Assembly (NCBI RefSeq): GCF_014805685.1
Contig: NC_060892.1
Coordinates: forward strand, 12,480,990 to 12,544,989
DNA: 64,000 bases
Reading direction: 5' to 3'
From: Silurus meridionalis
Lineage: Eukaryota > Chordata > Actinopteri > Siluriformes > Siluridae
In this document: piece by piece, positions 40,301 through 51,813 of the stretch
Layout: every line of letters starts with the position of its first letter
How positions within the stretch are numbered: position 1 is the first letter of the stretch
The notes under the pieces: generated by a model
Seen by the model: only the letters and a program-made list of their open reading frames with translations
What the model was told of the DNA's origin: nothing
Databases searched by the model: none
Made by a program: the position numbers and the translations under genes

Positions 40301-43300
40301 AAAGTAAAATTTTTATTTCTCTTTTGAAATATAATAGTTTGTCTACTTTGTGACATTAAACGCTAAATCGATTTGTTAATTCTAGACACCTGTTTAAAAC
40401 GATTGCTTTATTTATTTGTCTTTTTTGAAAGACTTGTTTGACCTATTTTTAATATGAGCTCCATGGTGTTGAAGTATGGAAAAGAAGCCATGCTGGTTCA
40501 TTAGGCTTATTGATTGCTTGGGCAAGTCAGATCTGGTAGCTCAGTGGGTAAGGTATGTGTTTACTGGTCAGCAGGTCCTCACATGGTTGTGGGTTTAAGA
40601 CCCAGCATTGCCAAGGTAAGAATTTATTTCTCTTTTGATATGTAATAGTTTGTCTACTTTGTGACATTAAACTCTAAATCGATTTGTTAATTAAAGAGAC
40701 CTGTTTAAAAGATTGCTTTATTTATATGTCTTTTTTGAAAGACTTGTTTGGCTTACTTTTAATATGAGCTACATCGTATTGAAGGCTTGAACTGAAGCCA
40801 TGATGGTTCATTAGGCTTATTGATTGCATGCGCGTTTCAGATCTGATAGCTCAGTGGGTAAGGCATAGCTTTATTGGTCAGCTGGTCCGCACAAGTTTGT
40901 GGGTTCAATCCCCAGCATTGCCAAGATAAAACTTTATTTCTCTTCTGAAATATAATAGTTTGTCTACTTTGTGACATTAACCTGTAAATCAATTTGTTAA
41001 TTAATGAGACCTGTTTTAAAGATTGCTTTATTTCTTTGTCTTTTTTAAAAGACTTGTTTGGCCTATTTTTATTATGAGCTCTATAGTGTGGAAGTATGGA
41101 AAAGAAGCCATGCTGGTTCATTAGACTTATTGACTGCTTGTACAAGTCACATCTGATAGCTCAGTGGGTAAGGCATAGGTTTACTGTTCAGCAGGTCCTC
41201 ACAAGGTTGTGGGTTCAAACCCCAGCATTGCCAAGGTAAAATTTTTATTTCTCTTTTGAAATATAATAGTTTGTCTACTTTGTGACATTAAACTCCAAAT
41301 CGATTTGTTAATTAAAGAGACCTGTTTAAACGATTGCTTTATTTATTTGTCTTTTTTGAAAGACTTGTTTGGCCTATTTTTAATATGAGCTCCATGGTGT
41401 TGAAGTATGGAAAAGAAGGCATGCTGGTTCATTAGGCTTATTGACTGCTTGTACAAGTTAAAATTTGTTAATTTGTTAATTGTTAATTAAAGAGACCTGT
41501 TTAAAAGATTGCTTTGTCTTTTTTAAAAGACTTCTTTGGCCTACTTTTAATATGAGCTACATTGTGTTGAAGTATGGAAACAAAGCCAGGTTTTTTTTAT
41601 TAGGCTCATTGACTGCTTGCAAAAGTCAGATATGATAGCTCATTGGGTTAAGCATAGGTTTACTGGTCAGCAGGTCCTCGCAAGTTTGTGGATTCAAACC
41701 CCAGCATTGCCAAGGTAAAATTTTTATTTCTCTTTTGAAATTTAATAGTTTGTCTACTTTGTAATATTTAACTCTAAATCGATTTGTTAATTAAAGAGAC
41801 CTGTTTAAACGATTGCTTTATTTATTTGTATTTTTTGAAAGACTTGTTTGGCCTACTTTTAATATGAGCTACATGTTGTTGAAGTATGGAAAAGAAGCAA
41901 TGCTGGTTCATTAGGCTTATTGACTGCTTCTACAAGTCAGATCTGATAGCTCAGTAGGTAAAGCGTAGGTTTGCTGCTCAGTAGGTTCTCACAAGGTTGT
42001 GGGTTCAAGCCCCAGCATTACCAAGGTAAAATTTTGATTTCTCTTTTGAAATATAATAGTTTGTCTACTTTGTAACATTAAACTCTAAATCGATTTGTTA
42101 ATTAAAGAGACCTGTTTAAACGATTGCTTGATTTATTTATCTTTTTTGAAAGACTTGTTTGGCCTATTTTTAATATGAGCTCCATGGTGTTGATGGATGG
42201 AAAAGAAGCCATGCTGATTCATTAGTCTTATTGACTGCTTGTACAAGTCAGATCTGATAGCTCAGTGGCTAAGGCATAGGTTTACTGGTCAGCAGGTCCC
42301 CACAAGTTTGTGGGTTCAAGTGCCAGCATTGCCAGGGTGATATTTTATTTCTCTTTTGAGATATAATAGTTTGTCTACTTTGTGACATTAAACTCTAAAT
42401 CGATTTGTTGATTAAAGACACCTGTTTAAACGATTGCTTTATTTATTTGTATTTTTTGAAAGACTTGTTTGGCCTACTTTTAATATGAGCTACATGTTGT
42501 TGAAGTATGGAAAAGAAGCCATGCTGGTTCATTAGGCTTATTGACTGCTTGTGCAAGTCAGATCTGATAGCTCAGTGGGTAAGGCGAAGGTTTGCTGCTC
42601 AGCAGGTCCTCACAAGTTTGTGGGTTCAAGCCCCAGCATTACCAAGGTACATTTTTGATTTCTCTTTTGAAATATAATAGTTGTGTCTACTTTGTGACAT
42701 TAAACTGTAAATCGATTTGTTAATTAAAGAGACCAGTTTAAAAGATTGCTTTATTTCTTTGTCTTTTTTGAAAGAATTTTTGGCGTACTTTTAATATGAG
42801 CTAAATGGTGTTGAAGTATGGAAAAGAGGCCATGCTGGTTTATTAGGCTTATTGACTGCGTGCGCAAGTCAGATCTGATAGCTCAGTGGGTAAGGCATAG
42901 GTTTATTAGTCAGCAGGTCCCCACAAGGTTGTTGGTTCAAACCCTAGCATTGCAAAGATAAAATTCTTATTTTTCTTTTGTAATATAATAGTTTGTCTTC
43001 TTTGTGACATTAAACTGTAAATCGATTTGTTAATTAACGAGACCTGTTTTAAAGATTGCTTTATTTCTTTGTCTTTTTTGAAAGACTTGTTTGGCCTACT
43101 TTTAATATGAGCTACATGGTGGTAAAGTATGAAAAAGAAGCCATGCTGGTTCATTAGGCTTACTGACTGCTTCCACAAGTCAGATCTGATAGCTCAGTGG
43201 TTGAGGCATAAGTTTACTGGTCAGCAGGTCCCCACAAGGTTGTGGGCTCAAGCCCCAGCATTGCCAAGGTAAAATTTATATTTCTCTTTTGAAATATAAT

Positions 43301-43570
43301 AGCTTGTCTACTTTGTAAAATTGAACTGTAAATCGATTTGTTAATTAAAGAGACCTGTTTAAAAGATTGCTTTATTTCTTTGTCTTTTTTGAAAGACTTG
43401 TTTGGCCTACTTTTAATATGAGTTACCTGTTGTTAAAGTATGGAAAAGAAGCCATATTGGTTAATAAGGCTTATTGATAAGTTTATTACACAAGTGGGAA
43501 GTGATAGCTCAGTGGGTAAGGTGTTGGTTTACCGATCAGCAGGTCCCCGCAAGGTTGGGGGTTAAAGGTT
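37301..43570 (+). repeat. tandem array of ~310-bp units with tRNA-like heads
   Basis: Twenty heads are centred on (G)GATAGCTCAGTGGGTAAGGC, with this core starting at 37371, 37716, 38022, 38332, 38642, 38953, 39263, 39573, 39883, 40223, 40535, 40845, 41155, 41633, 41945, 42256, 42566, 42877, 43187 and 43503. Spacing is 306-316 bp except 345, 340 and 478 (the last holds one headless unit near 41460). Heads fit the Pol III A box (TAGCTCAGTGGG), and most keep a B box (GGTTCAAGCCC), ending CAGCATTGCCA as in common fish tRNA-derived SINEs. The body carries TTTATTTCTCTTTTGAAAT, GTTTGTCTACTTTGTGACAT, GTCTTTTTTGAAAGACTTG and GCCATGCTGGTTCATTAGGC. A real tRNA fold fails: the acceptor stem does not pair and the T stem is imperfect. 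Confidence 0.93.
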
Positions 43571-43699
43571 CTAGTTCATTGGTGAGCAGTGGAACCAAAG
43601 AATCCTCTTAATTGAACACAAACACTTGACAGTCTTCTACATCTGACAGTGGAGAATTATCTTCACCTGTTAATTCAAATGTGAAGGTCATGATACTAA

Positions 43700-44880
43700 A
43701 GAAGAAAACGGATGGTGGAAGCAGTTCACTGTGTGTCTCGCTTGAATGAGGAGACAAGCACTTACAAAACACCATCTTTAGCACTGAAGCTTGGGCACAA
43801 CCTCAAGAAGATGGCAAACATTATTGAATGTGAGGCGATGATGTCAGGTGATAAGAACACCCTTGGCAATGTGCAAGCCTTCAAACAAATCTGCAGAACT
43901 AAATGCAGTAAGTGTGTCTCAGCCCAGGCCCGAAATTTGAGCGAGGCAAAGTGGAACTCTCTGCAACTTCTTCCTATTGCTGAAGATGTGAAAAAAGACC
44001 ACAAGCACTGAGTCACTTTAGATGATCAGACATTATTCGTCAGATTGCTGGAAGCTGTGGAGCAGAACACCATGAAGCGTTATCCTCCAGTAGACTGAGA
44101 AAGCACATGGCCATTATGTCCAAGGTCCTTAATTTGAAAGACAATGAAATGGATGACCTTGCTGACTTCTTAGGACACGACATCAGGGTGCATCAGCAGT
44201 ACTACAGGCTACCTAAAGGTACATTACAGCTGGCGAAGATAAGTAAAGTTCTTCTAGCCATAGCCTTCCTTTAAATCTCAATTTAAAGGAAGGAATGTAG
44301 ATGAGATCCAGATTGATCCACAAGGTAAAACAGGCCTGAGTAAATAAAGATGTTTTAAAAATCTTAAATTCCATGTTATGATTAACAGGAACACCAACGT
44401 TGGTTCTAGATTATTTGATGGATGTAGCAGTTTAAAAAATATTTTTCCACGTATTTAGCTATAATTATTTTCTCTGTGGTTGCTGTGTTTACTAGAGAGA
44501 GTACTGATGGACAGTGAAGGATCAGACTCTGAAAACGGGAAAGAAAATGATGCTTTACCTCCACCTTCAAATTCTGCAGGTATGTAGTCAGCTAATGTAG
44601 GGAATTATGGGAAAGCTAGAGGTAAAATGATATGATATGTTATGAGTCACTTTTATCACAATTTCTAATTACTTTTAATTTATTTAAGATCTTTACAAAA
44701 CCCACGGAGAAAGTGGTTACAGAGGAGATCCAGGCTGTGGAAAAGACTCTAATGGACTACATCAGTTTTGGCCAGGTTCCTGGTAAACGCCAGTGCATGG
44801 TGTGCATTTATAAAAAATCCCCAGCAGGCAGTCAAATTTTACATAAAGAAATCGCATTGATTCCATGAAGTGAAAAATGT
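43700..44880 (+). pseudogene. tyrosine-recombinase-like (Crypton-like?) gene remnant
   Basis: Three pieces. 43712-44011 encodes TYKTPSLALKLGHNLKKMA and EAKWNSLQLLPIAEDVKK, the helical core-binding-like part. 44096-44275 reads RKHMAIMSKVLNL, then DDLADFLGHDIRVHQQYYRLP, then LQLAKISKVLLAIAFL-stop. 44500-44868 encodes SEGSDSENGKEND and EKVVTEEIQAVEKTLMDYI with VPGKRQC. The (R)KH, LGH and final YYR order matches the end of tyrosine recombinase catalytic domains. The AVEKTL..VPGK..C block is a C-terminal module I associate with a fish multicopy family of this kind. The segment that should carry the first catalytic Arg is missing and stops separate the pieces. Family name (Crypton-like) is inference. 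Confidence 0.55.
44264..44293. repeat. perfect 13-bp hairpin
   Basis: CCTTCCTTTAAAT, a 4-nt CTCA loop and ATTTAAAGGAAGG. It sits exactly at the stop codon that ends the recombinase-like frame. Confidence 0.9.
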
Positions 44881-45593
44881 AAAAGTGAAAAGCCTTTAAT
44901 GGATGTTTTTTTTTCATATGTTTGTTAAAGGCAACATGTTCAGAAACATTTTAGTTCAAGTTGCTGACAAATAAATGTTAAAGAGAATTATGATGTCACA
45001 GATTTTTGTTTTTGTGGAATTGCCCAAATGTCCAAACTTTTCAGGTGGTGGTTAATCATGGGTGTACATCAAATATCTTCTACTTCTACCTAATATTTAT
45101 ATAGATATATTAGCAATATATCTTGCAACACGGTTGATCACATGCTGTTTAAATTAAATAGATTCCAGTATGCACAGATCATTATTTATTTTAGACCATG
45201 ATGGTGTAAATGAACATAAACGTTTCCCGCTTGTCATATAACATGAGTGTTGTAGATACCAAAATGTGTGACTATTGAGACTCTCAGAATTGAAGAGAAT
45301 TGAATGTTAAACAGGAAGTGAGGTAAGGCTTTTTTACTGTTTACTTTCTTAGAAATTGTCTATACAAATACAAGGGATGATGGGAAATAGTGAAAAGCAA
45401 AATAAAAATAAATAAATAAATAAACAAATAAACAAACAAACAAATAAATAAATAAAAACAGTTAAATTCTCCCTTTTGAACAACACTTTAGTTATGGTCT
45501 GAACTTAATCTTCATCTTCGTTAATGTTATACACAGTTATAATTGCATGTAAATTGGAAAATCTGCAGATAATTTATAATAGTGACACCTAGA

Positions 45594-45752
45594 GGTGGTT
45601 GGTGGTAAGACAAAATAGGGACGTCCCCACCAGAATAGAAGAAACATTAAACAAAACAAAAAAAAGAGACATCTGACTTAAAATTGTGACCTTAATGTAT
45701 TTAGAAATCGGTGTCCCCACGAGTAACCACTCAGTCAGGAGTCCCCACCATG

Positions 45753-45799
<47 letters not shown>

Positions 45800-45805
45800 C
45801 TATGG
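45594..45805 (-). repeat. TCCCCAC-rich fish repeat with (GT)n and (GC)n tract
   Basis: GGGACGTCCCCACCAGAATA, GGTGTCCCCACGAGTAACC and GAGTCCCCACCATG lead into about 17 GT units and then GCGCGCGCGC (45757-45800). It is the inverted counterpart of 33232-33500. Confidence 0.6.
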
Positions 45806-45829
45806 GTAATCCTATTATGTGACCGCTGC

Positions 45830-46095
45830 AGACTGCGCATGCGCCGCACAAACCCGAGCTAGAGGAGCGGTCGAAAAAAACAGCTGTATGAACGCCCACA
45901 ATGCAATTCGTCGCCGCAATTTACGGGTTGGCGCTTTGATTTTTTCTACTTCTTCTTCTTCGTCATATATATAAATATTTGATAGAGCGCGTCCGCGATG
46001 TCTACGCGCAATAAACCAGGACTTATGGTTGTTTAATAGTAATATGCACCCCAGCAGCACGGCGGACACACGGCCACGACCGGACCAGCCTCAAA
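45830..46095 (+). promoter_or_regulatory. DENND5A promoter / 5' UTR
   Basis: CpG-rich stretch in front of the DENND5A start codon. TGCGCATGCGC at 45834-45844 is an NRF1-type palindrome, and a TATATATAAATA stretch lies at about 45966-45977, some 120 nt before the ATG. The transcription start is not determinable. Confidence 0.55.
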
Positions 46096-46195
46096 ATGAG
46101 CACCGGCTTCAGCTCCAACTCCTGCCGGTTCGCGGACTACTTCGTTATCTGCGGACTCGACACCGAAAGCGGACTGGAACCAGACGAGCTGTCCG
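46096..46195 (+). CDS. DENND5A: DENND5A first coding exon (gene continues beyond window)
   Basis: DENN-domain Rab guanine-nucleotide exchange factor (also called Rab6IP1, acting with RAB39 and binding RAB6 in Golgi/endosome traffic). Only the N-terminus is here: ATG at 46096-46098, 33 codons starting [20 protein letters not shown] and including [13 protein letters not shown], then one base of the next codon and donor G/GTAAGC at 46196. [13 protein letters not shown] distinguishes DENND5A from DENND5B as I recall them, and the neighbours TMEM41B and IPO7 agree. No second exon was found in the remaining 17.8 kb. The full protein should be near 1290 aa, so this is under 3% of it. Confidence 0.9.
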
Positions 46196-46472
46196 GTAAG
46201 CAGCCAAACCTCCGAACCATTTGATTAGTTTTTGGTTATGTGTGGGTTTTTTTTATTTTATTTATCATATTTTCCGTATTTAACACAAATGTGTTGTTTT
46301 CTTTTCCCCTTTTACATACTGGGTGATATTTACAAACACCTGAAACAGCTAATTTTTGACTGAAATATTTTCCGAAATGCGAACAAGCTCTTCTTTCACC
46401 GAATAGAAGCGGCCCACCATTTATCCCGAGAACATCCCGTTTCCCTGAGTGTTCCTGTCGGAGGCTCGCTGA

Positions 46473-46550
<78 letters not shown>

Positions 46551-46578
46551 ATTTATCTATCTATCTATCTATCTCTAT

Positions 46579-46626
<48 letters not shown>
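46473..46626. repeat. (CTAT)n microsatellite
   Basis: About 38 tetranucleotide units with a few variants (CTTT, CTCT), close behind DENND5A exon 1. Confidence 0.97.
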
Positions 46627-46627
<1 letters not shown>

Positions 46628-47567
46628 CTGCCTTTTATTTTAAATTCACTTTCATGCTCAACATCTTCATGTCCTTCAGAAACTCAGTAGGTCTTGTGAA
46701 TAGAGATCTAGAGAGACTGCTTTCATCTTCTTATTTGCATTTCTTTTTTTTTATTTAAATGCATAGATAGATAAGATTTTTTTCCTTGTGTTTTTTTTTC
46801 TTACCACTTCCTTTTCTACCCCCGAAACTAAATTCTCTTTTGTCAGGTTTCTCAAACACCGGTTTCTCCCCCTTAAAGGTGCAATGGGCGTTTTTTTTTA
46901 GTGCGTACTTGTAAAAAAAAATAAATAAATAAATAAATTAAAAAAAGAACCTGAAAGATTTACTAGACATGGGAAAATAAACAAGAAAAATTCTGGCCGA
47001 TAAAATCCGCTTGAGAAACTGGCGACCGATCTGTAATACTTATTACTGTTTTGACGTGTGACCTGTCAATCATTTTAAAGATACTGTACAATAATAGGCA
47101 ACTAATATTGTAGGGGCGGGGCTTAGCGAATGTGGTGGGACGTGGGCTTAAGGAGTAAAGAATCAGAAGCCCCTTTATTGCCAAGTATCATGGATTACAT
47201 TTAGCATGAATTTGTTATGGTGTGCTGGTGCTTTAAAAAATACAAAAACTATAAAGACTAGGAAAATAAAACGAAGTAATAGAGTAAAATATGAAGATAA
47301 AGACATTGACGGTACAGTTAGTGCATAGTATGTAAAAGTGAGGCAGTGAAAATTATAGTATTTTCCAAATAAGTTTTGGTTGTTTGTGATAATTTCACCA
47401 AAATGTCTTCTTAAGATTGCAATCTTAAAAAAAAAAATTATTGGAAAGAAAGTTTCAAGAATGATTTTTAACAGTTTAAGGCTACTTTCACATTAATCCA
47501 GAAAATTGGAAAACGCATCCGTTATAGTGACCTGAGAAAATAAAGATATTCAAAATATTTGTAGTTA

Positions 47568-48490
47568 CAGTGGAACCCGGTTATGTCGATGTCCTAGGGG
47601 GTCGCCAAAAAGCATCGAGGTAACCGATGTTCGAGATAAACGAAAATCAAAATGGCGGCAATATATTAACGTGCTTGAAATTTCTTTATGTACATGATGT
47701 GCGTTAATAAATGAAAATGTGCATGCACGTGTTTTTGAAGGGTTTTTTACACAACAGCGTTGCCGCGATTTGTTTGATGAAGGCATGCTATAAAAATACA
47801 TACAGTACATGTTTATCTGTCAGGAATCCACCTGCCACGCCCCCTTCGGCCCCCTTCAGCGTGTCAGGTGCTTTCTCGGCCGCTTTCTCTGAAGCTCCGC
47901 TTCAATCGCGCACATATGGTGCTCGTTTATCATCATCACCAGCTCCTATTTAAACTTCCACACTCTCACTGTCCGTTATTGTTGGTATATGTTGGTTCAC
48001 GGCGGTTGTTGTTATCGCTCATGCGTATCCCGGTACGTGCCTTCCCACCGTACTCTCTCAACGCTTGCGCTTTTCTTTCCAAAGCGCACCGCGGTTTCCC
48101 CCGATCCTGCCGGTGTTCATTCTATGATTTTGCTCATCCCACGTTCGCTTTCTCCTCCCGTTCATCGCATAACATTTAACAACAAAAGGCATATGTGCAC
48201 TAACTAACAGCAGAGATTCACCAGTATACAATACAACACCTGTAGCAGCTGTAAGCCTTGATTTTTCCGACACTTTTGCGAGTTCTTCTGCGGCTGCACG
48301 AGATAACCAACGTTAAATGGCAAATTTTCCCCCCTTGTGCTCGAGATATCAGGGTTCGGCGACATAAAAAAAGTCGACATAACCGATAAAAAATGCTTAG
48401 ACAAAGCGAGAATTTGGCGGTTCCACTTCAAAAACGTCGACTTAATAGGGTTGTCGAGGTAACCGAGGGCGAGATAACCGGGTTCCACTG
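47568..48490. mobile_element. Tigger/pogo-like element with TA target duplication and GC-rich interior
   Basis: Ends CAGTGGAACCCGGTTATGTC and GAGATAACCGGGTTCCACTG are inverted repeats flanked by TA (47566-47567, 48491-48492). Inner arms also mirror (ATCGAGGTAACCGATG against GTCGAGGTAACCGAGG). The 923-bp element has no transposase. Its interior (47820-48190) is much richer in C+G than its surroundings and may be a nested insertion. Confidence 0.85.
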
Positions 48491-49490
48491 TATTTACTTT
48501 TGTGACACAGTCACAGCTATTTAATTTTAAACAAATAAGATGATAAACAATATTGTATTGCAGCTATTGTGCCTATTATCCAGTTTCAGAAGTTTGTGAA
48601 AGAAAAATGTGACTTAGTATGACCTTTAGATTGCATTTTTTTTGGAGGGGACAAAACGTTCACTCACACCTGCATCAATTCAAAGAGAAGGAAAGTAAAA
48701 AAAGATCTGACTGAAATAAAGCAGGGCAAAGCTACTTGTGTTTCTCTGCATGTGCAACGGGGATGTTTATAGGGCTGTAAAACATAAGTGAATGTATTGG
48801 CTAATAAAAATAAGTAAAAGAAGTGCTTATATTTGCCTGAAGTCAAATTTTGTAAATTTCCTTTGTTATTACATAATAGTTATTTTAGAACTGCCTGAAG
48901 TCTGTTGTGATTTTACGGCAGAGACTGAACAGCAGTGAAACAGCAACAGCAGTGAAATGATTTTGTTTCAGCCTGAGTCTTGATCATAGCAACATTCCTT
49001 TACCAGTGTATCTCACAAACCAGCTGTAAATAGATATTCACATGAAGCTTTTTTGGAAGCTGGACTGTTAGAGCAGATAAAGGAGTATAGAGCTGGATAG
49101 ACCGAAGCACTAAAGCAACGCTACATTGCAGTGTTTAGTTTGAAAGGAATTTCCACTAGCATTGTGGGTAGTGTTGGAAACTTTACAAAACTTTGGAAGT
49201 GAAGAAAAGAATCATATTTACTGTGTCTTTCTCCAGTGTAATCGTACGTCCTGTCTTATGTTTGCGACACACATGTACTACGCAATGTGGAAATTGTAGT
49301 ACATTTCACTTACAAATGAATAATACGTACTAACACTTTAACCAAGGCCTGACCTGTTGCTGTATTGCATTCGGTTACAAAAGAAATAAAAACCTAGCCT
49401 AATCCGGCTACTGAAGAAACTGTAGGTCAACTGAGTAAAGATCAACTAAGATCTATAGTTTTTTTAGAAGAACAGCATAGGCAAAGATCA

Positions 49491-49546
49491 CATACATACA
49501 TACATACATACATACATACATACAGTACATACAGTACATACATACA
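49491..49546. repeat. (CATA)n microsatellite
   Basis: About 12 CATA units with two CAGTACATA interruptions. Confidence 0.95.
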
Positions 49547-49853
49547 TGATTATTAAGTGCTGTCCCTTCATATTTCAGAAAAATCCATTCCCAGAGGGTT
49601 GTGTCTTTTCTAATGAGGCCTGACCTGAAGCAACTTTTAGGCAGAGTCTCATAATATGTCATTAGCTGCTCAGTTGTTCCCTTGTGAATTTCCAGACATT
49701 TTGTTTGTTCAGTTGTTGACTCTCTCAATATGAAAAGCCCTGTTTCAGCATGTTTCATAAAGAAATGCTTTTATGCTTCCCTCTCATTGATTTGTTTTTC
49801 TTCATTAATATTAATATTGTATAGTGCAGTAATAATAATGTGTAATAATGTTA

Positions 49854-50158
49854 CAGTGCAACTGCGATACTCGCGGGGTTACGCTCTTATGACCCCTCGC
49901 GAATAACAAACATTTTTTTGACTCTCCTTTTGATGGTTCCTTTTTCAAGGGGAATCGTACATGTACTGTAAACTCAACAAAAATTGTGAATTACTTGTCA
50001 TACATGTTTTATTTACTTCTTTAAATGAATAATACAATAATAAAATTGTTTTTCAAACGGCTTCTCGCAAACTATCAGATCTTAGTCTGGTTCCAAATGA
50101 AAAGTTGCGAATTATCGAGGTCACGAGTGTCAAGGTCGTGAGTTTCGAGGTTCCACTG
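49854..50158. mobile_element. pogo-like MITE with TA target duplication
   Basis: Left end CAGTGCAACTGCGATACTCG, right end CGTGAGTTTCGAGGTTCCACTG (first bases shifted by two), complementary at most positions, flanked by TA (49852-49853 and 50159-50160). 305 bp, no coding capacity. Related to, but distinct from, the element at 47568-48490. Confidence 0.8.
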
Positions 50159-51789
50159 TATATGTAAACAGATTGTGGGTGTAACATGTTTTCCAGATCA
50201 TGTCTTTGGTATAGAAATATAGGAGTTTTTTAACAGGGTTTATTTTTTTGCTTAGAGCTGAGATTATGATGATCACTTATGATACTTTGACCAGAGTCAC
50301 AAAAAACATTATGTATATTTATTATGTACTTGTGTTGCTGTAGCTAAATTTTCCAATTGAAGTGGAATTATGCTACAGTTTCGATCAGAAGTTGAAATCA
50401 ATTTGGACGATTTTGTGTATGTGGGCTACAAAGTGGGGCCAAAAATGATGACCGCCTCAGTGTTCGAATTTTGTTATCAACAAGCTAGTCAGAGAACTGT
50501 GATGAGTTATGTATTTTTTCCTTCTCAAAACAGAGAATTGTAAAGTCAGTGTTACAGATGTAGCAAAGTAATATATCTTTATGTTGATTGATTTAAAGCA
50601 AATACTTATATATGCAGTCTAACTCATTTAAAGTAAGAGGGGCTACTTTGTTTACTGTTTATGGTATAAGCAAGTGTTTTGACTTGATCACTTAAAATTT
50701 GGGTCGAGATATTTTAGTAGAAATTCTTTCTTGTTTTTTTTTTCTTGGCTGAGGTCAGAAATTCCAAGTTGAGGGGGAGTTTTATTTGTTTTATTTTCTA
50801 GTTTGAGGTCAGAAATTCCAAGTTATGGTTTGTATTCGAATGTAGCATTAAATCTTGTCTACATTTATTAGCATATATGTAATGCAAAACACACAAATGC
50901 TTAGCAAGTGAACTGCATGGACTACAAAACGAATCATATCTGAAACCCAAGATTGCAACATGTCAACTGAAAATTCCCGAAGTGAAAGCAACAATATTAA
51001 TGAAATTATTTGTTATATATTGAGCAACTCATACCCCACGTGTGGTTTTCTGCTTGTGATGTATTCGTGAGTTTTTAGGGAAGTGACACATGCAGCCTGA
51101 CACTGCATTTGTTCATTTCACATATTAATTGTCATTTCTTTCAGTAATTGGGAATTTAATATACAGGATATAATCTGAAACATCTTTTTGGGACAAATTA
51201 GTTTCATCCAGCAATAAAAATGTCCTCTAACATCATTCAAAGTCCCTTCACTTCAGGTGTGCACTGTTTTTGATTTGATTAGCATCAAATTATAGAATCG
51301 TATGAATTTCTTTTTGAGATTTCACTATGAATTTTTTGTGCAGAAAAGACATCTTCAAAACTGATATTCTGTGGCACCTTATCTGGAGAGCCTAACATCA
51401 TTTTTTTCTGTAATGCCTAACAAGGATGAAATATTTGTTAGACATCTTGACCCAGGGTTTCTTTGTGCGTCTTTAATTCAAAAGACATGTTTTCAGGAGG
51501 TTTCAGTCTATTCATGTCATTGACATGGCCAATGCAGAGCATGGAGTCTGCACACCACAAACATTTCATTACCATTTCTGGAACTCGTCATTTTGGCCAA
51601 GTTTTAACCTTCTACATGGCAGAGGCATCGACGCTTTGTGCTATAGACATCCTGCTATTTTGCTGCATTCTTCGGACCATTAGATTCACCTCTGTATGGG
51701 TTTAAGCGCCTTCTTTCTTTTTTTTCTTCCAGTGAGCATCATTCATTTTTTAAGAAATTAAATATATTGTGAATGCACATACTACCGTG

Positions 51790-51813
51790 GACAATATATA
51801 TATATATATATAT
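51790..51813. repeat. (AT)n microsatellite
   Basis: About 12 AT dinucleotides in AT-rich intronic sequence. Confidence 0.85.

Noticed and set aside
38246..43178. Minus-strand frames of 72-102 codons in several array units (38246-38464, 40837-41145, 42906-43178)
   Set aside because: They recur only because the unit recurs; the unit length is not a multiple of three and the frames break in most units.
37371..43580. Functional tRNA genes at each array head
   Set aside because: A and B boxes are present, but the seven bases before TAGCTC do not pair with CATTGCC, and the D and T stems have mismatches, so no proper cloverleaf forms. Treated as tRNA-derived repeat.
47711..48273. Overlapping frames on both strands inside the 47568-48490 element
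   Set aside because: GC-rich composition gives open frames by chance; no recognisable domain.
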